A stretch of DNA of 9,592 nt from Chloroflexota bacterium. GTDB taxonomy: Bacteria; Chloroflexota; Dehalococcoidia; UBA3495. This document shows, piece by piece, positions 7,800 to 9,592 of the stretch (position 1 is its first letter; every line of letters begins with the position of its first letter). Made by a program: the position numbers and the translations under genes. The DNA is taken from NCBI GenBank assembly GCA_002697005.1, contig NZUD01000056.1, positions 1 through 9,592 on the forward strand, written 5' to 3'. The notes beneath the pieces are model-generated. The model was not told the DNA's origin, did no database searches, and was given only the letters and a program-made list of their open reading frames with translations.

Positions 7800-7804
7800 G
7801 GGAG
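7799..7804 (+). promoter_or_regulatory. Ribosome binding site of the anchored cohesin gene
   Basis: GGGGAG overlaps the last base of the preceding stop codon and lies 6 bases before the ATG at 7811. It supports that start and co-transcription with the gene before it. Confidence 0.65.
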
Positions 7805-7810
7805 CAGATC

Positions 7811-8467
7811 ATGCGCTGGATATTAGAAGTTGCATACATCGGAACAACCACCAGTTGGAGATGGCTGCTGGGTTCGACGGCTGTTGCCGGCGCCCTTGTG
7901 GGATTGTTGTTTGGCATCGGGGTAATCGGCGGTGGCGGTGGAGACGGTGATTCCAATCCACGTCTAGCATCCGTTTCCGCTACACCCACGCCAGATGCGG
8001 ATCCAGGCACAATCGCAGAGTCGACCATTCCGGACGCCTCACCAACAGCCATCCCGGAGCCAGCAGTGGTTGAATCGGCCAAGTTCATATCTGTCCCAAT
8101 CTTGGCTACTCGGGCCGACAATGTGGGCAGCCTAGAATTCGTGCTGACCTACGATCCGGCCAAAGTGGAACTAGCCCAAGTTGAACGAGGGCTATTGTCA
8201 GGGGATGCCCTGATAGACTCCGGCTCCCCGTCGCCTGGCCGACTCTGGGCCGGAATCATCGACATCAACGGGATAACTGGAAGCGGACCTGTTGCGGTGG
8301 TCAAATTTAAGATAAAAGACGATGCGGACGGGACAATGCCACTCTCGCTAGAGAGCATCGCCGCATATGACGCCAACACCCTGGTCGACATAGTGACCCG
8401 AACCACGGCTGGCGCGTTCAACATAGCCGAAGCCGGCGCGTTGTCACCGATAGTGACGTTCCAATAA
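7811..8467 (+). CDS. Membrane-anchored protein with an extracellular cohesin-like domain
   Basis: A 218-residue protein. Residues about 19-40 form one hydrophobic segment rich in Gly, Ala, Leu and Val, preceded by W and R residues. It ends in a run of glycines without a clear signal-peptidase site, so it probably stays as an N-terminal membrane anchor. A Pro/Thr/Ala/Asp-rich linker (about 50-88) follows, as in surface-exposed stalks. Residues about 90-206 resemble a cohesin: a FISVPILATRADNVGSLEFV strand pair, then LTYDPAKVELAQVERG (112-127), and later GPVAVVKFKIK (159-169). The block matches the cohesin of the upstream protein (SLGFTLNYSPDSLRVTKVDRG) position for position. No dockerin is present. 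The gene starts 11 bases after the upstream stop and ends at a strong terminator. The likely role is to hold the dockerin-bearing partner at the cell surface; this is inferred from domains and context. Confidence 0.8.
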   Translation: MRWILEVAYIGTTTSWRWLLGSTAVAGALVGLLFGIGVIGGGGGDGDSNPRLASVSATPTPDADPGTIAESTIPDASPTAIPEPAVVESAKFISVPILATRADNVGSLEFVLTYDPAKVELAQVERGLLSGDALIDSGSPSPGRLWAGIIDINGITGSGPVAVVKFKIKDDADGTMPLSLESIAAYDANTLVDIVTRTTAGAFNIAEAGALSPIVTFQ

Positions 8468-8493
8468 CCAACCGTCCGATCGAGATCTAAGTC

Positions 8494-8534
8494 AAAAAAG
8501 AAGAGGCGCTGGCAGGGTCAGCGCCTCTTCTTTT
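8494..8534 (+). terminator. Strong rho-independent terminator, probably bidirectional
   Basis: A perfect 16-bp stem (8496-8511 with 8519-8534; AAAAGAAGAGGCGCTG and its complement) encloses a 7-base loop. It is flanked by A residues on the left and a T-rich right arm. It lies 27 bases after the anchored cohesin gene and ends the surface operon. The A tract on the left would let it also stop transcripts on the opposite strand. Confidence 0.92.
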
Positions 8535-8540
8535 CCCCTC

Positions 8541-8569
8541 TTTCCACCCACTCAATTCTCACATACAAT
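8541..8569 (+). promoter_or_regulatory. Possible promoter of the HbpS/GlcG-family gene
   Basis: TACAAT (8564-8569) matches the -10 consensus at five of six positions. TTTCCA (8541-8546), 17 bases upstream, is a weak -35 with four of six. The gene lies just after a strong terminator and so needs its own promoter; this is the best candidate in the 79-base gap. Confidence 0.4.
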
Positions 8570-8613
8570 GTTGCCCAACACACGCACTAAGCACTCGATA
8601 TCGGAGGGACGTT

Positions 8614-9030
8614 ATGGCTACTTTGAACCTTGCTGAAGCTGAAGCTATCTTGGGCGGCTCCAAGGCGAAAATGGTGGAATTGGGAGTCAAGATGAGCATA
8701 TCTGTGGTTGACCCGCGAGGAGACCTAATAACCATGTGCAAGATGGACGGGGCTCCTTGGAGGCCCCCTGCCGTATCCCGTGCCAAAGCCGTAGCCTCGG
8801 CCAGTTTTGAGGTTGCCAGCGGCGCACTGACTGATAACTCCCAGGCGCCAATATTCCGGGCTTTCATGGCTATGGAAGGCGGTCACATGATTCCCGGCCA
8901 AGGCGCACTACCTGTGTTCCGAGACGGCGAGATCATCGGAGCCGTGGGCGGTAGCGGTGGGACCGCGCAAGAGGATGAAGACTGCGCCCGTGCAGGCATC
9001 GAGGCCGCAGGGTTCTCGGCATCCCGGTAA
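8614..9030 (+). CDS. HbpS/GlcG-family small protein (PF03928-type)
   Basis: A 138-residue cytoplasmic protein with no signal peptide or membrane segment. It has the typical length and layout of the GlcG/HbpS family: an N-terminal helix, the strand motif ISVVDPRGDLITMCKMDGA (about 29-47), and the glycine-rich C-terminal motif LPVFRDGEIIGAVGGSGGT (about 99-117), followed by an acidic DEDCARAG helix. Members include the haem-binding sensor HbpS of Streptomyces and GlcG of the glycolate locus. Many are of unknown function and form oligomers that bind haem, cobalamin or other small ligands. The start is supported by GGAGGG (8603-8608), 5 bases before the ATG. It is monocistronic, bounded by terminators at 8494-8534 and 9057-9095, so neither neighbour indicates its job. 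I assign the family with confidence and no specific function. Confidence 0.85.
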   Translation: MATLNLAEAEAILGGSKAKMVELGVKMSISVVDPRGDLITMCKMDGAPWRPPAVSRAKAVASASFEVASGALTDNSQAPIFRAFMAMEGGHMIPGQGALPVFRDGEIIGAVGGSGGTAQEDEDCARAGIEAAGFSASR

Positions 9031-9056
9031 TTCCAATCGGCTAAATCACAAATTGA

Positions 9057-9095
9057 AGGAGCGGTGGGACTTTCCCTGCCGCTCTTCTATTTTTA
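9057..9095 (+). terminator. Rho-independent terminator of the HbpS/GlcG-family gene
   Basis: GAGCGG (9059-9064) pairs with CCGCTC (9079-9084), and the stem extends inward through two G-T pairs to GGG/CCC, about 10 pairs in all with a 6-base loop. The right arm is followed by TTCTATTTTTA. It lies about 27 bases after the stop codon. Confidence 0.85.
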
Positions 9096-9592
9096 ATGCG
9101 GGTGAGTCGCACGCTTTTCTTAGAGTTTATGCTCGGTAGTTTTGGATCGTATTCCAGCTGATCAATTTTGATTCGATCAAAATCATCCCTTAAGCCTAGA
9201 ATCTCAGTCCTTCCAAGATAGCCACGAGCTTGTAGACGCCGATCGTAACGTATACTGATCCATGTTTAGCATCCAGATGGAGAGCAAAAACATCGAGGAT
9301 GTGACGAGTTGGAAGATTCCAACACCGGACGCTAGACATTGCGTGAACTGTATTCGGCAATCGCTATGCAATCCATCTTGTGTCTCCACGGTTCTCGTTT
9401 CGCTGCTTTTGAGAGATCCAGATCTACAGTCTGTTGCCTCTTCCCACCATATTGCTGACGTTATGCCTTCTTCCTCGCCTTTATCAAAGTCATCCAGCGC
9501 TAGTTTCATGGGGCATACGTCAGCCGTGGAGCAAAAGCCTACCAGTTGATGGACGGAGACCTTCTCCGCTTGTAGACTGAGTCTCAGAGATT
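9096..9592. other. Unassigned right-hand region, no recognisable gene
   Basis: I can assign no gene here with confidence. A + frame at 9262-9549 (95 codons) is serine-rich with four clustered cysteines (HCVNCIRQSLCNPSC) but has no ribosome binding site and no known motif. TATACT (9251-9256) lies just 5 bases before its ATG. On the minus strand one frame is open from the right edge to 9204, also serine-rich and unrecognised. A second minus frame (9339 to 9196, 47 residues) has a more protein-like end (HLDAKHGSVYVTIGVYKLVA), which might be the tail of a decayed gene. None of these can be called a gene from sequence alone. Confidence 0.5.
9165..9183. repeat. Perfect inverted repeat, operator or hairpin candidate
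   Basis: ATTTTGAT-TCG-ATCAAAAT is an 8-bp perfect inverted repeat around a 3-base centre, about 70 bases after the upstream terminator. It has no T tract, so it is more likely a protein-binding site than a terminator. Confidence 0.5.

Noticed and set aside
4926..8467. A true cellulosome locus
   Set aside because: Cohesin and dockerin domains are present, but there are no glycoside hydrolase, carbohydrate-binding or S-layer-homology modules, so a non-cellulosomal role is more likely.
4304..9592. tRNA genes, CRISPR arrays or insertion sequences in the non-coding stretches
   Set aside because: No cloverleaf with a T-loop consensus, no regularly spaced direct repeats, and no transposase or terminal inverted repeats with target duplications were found by eye.

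Overview
The window looks like a piece of a free-living bacterial chromosome of moderate, roughly mid-50s percent, G+C. The mix of a B12-dependent acyl-CoA mutase, a PaaK-type ligase, an isovaleryl-type acyl-CoA dehydrogenase, cohesin and dockerin domains outside any cellulosome, and a stand-alone HbpS/GlcG protein suggests a Chloroflexota lineage such as SAR202 or a Dehalococcoidia relative. That placement is inference from gene content; no taxonomic marker gene is present. All recognisable genes lie on the + strand.

Region 1 (2-4303) is a tight catabolic operon with gaps of 2, 9 and 16 bases. It holds the 3' part of a mutase large subunit (its 5' end is outside the window), the small B12-binding subunit, an AMP-forming acyl-CoA ligase of the phenylacetate-CoA ligase type, and an acyl-CoA dehydrogenase. 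Two diagnostic residues narrow the chemistry. The mutase has Gln where methylmalonyl-CoA mutase has the carboxylate-binding Arg207. The dehydrogenase has its catalytic Glu in the isovaleryl-CoA dehydrogenase position. The operon therefore probably activates a branched monocarboxylic acid, rearranges its carbon skeleton with coenzyme B12 and oxidises the product. Pivalate-type acids (pivalyl-CoA to isovaleryl-CoA to 3-methylcrotonyl-CoA) fit best.

Region 2 (4304-4925) is a 622-base non-coding stretch. It holds a candidate promoter with a perfect TTGACA box and an 18-bp A/T palindrome in its spacer, followed by a leader of about 150 bases.

Region 3 (4926-8534) is a two-gene surface operon. The first gene encodes a 957-residue secreted protein with six PPC-like repeats, a cohesin and a C-terminal dockerin. 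The second encodes a 218-residue membrane-anchored protein with a cohesin-like domain. Together they look like an anchored receptor and a self-assembling dockerin-bearing ligand. The operon ends at a strong hairpin terminator.

Region 4 (8535-9095) is a monocistronic HbpS/GlcG-family gene with its own Shine-Dalgarno sequence and terminator. Region 5 (9096-9592) has no recognisable gene. It contains a perfect 19-base hairpin-type inverted repeat and only weak open frames.
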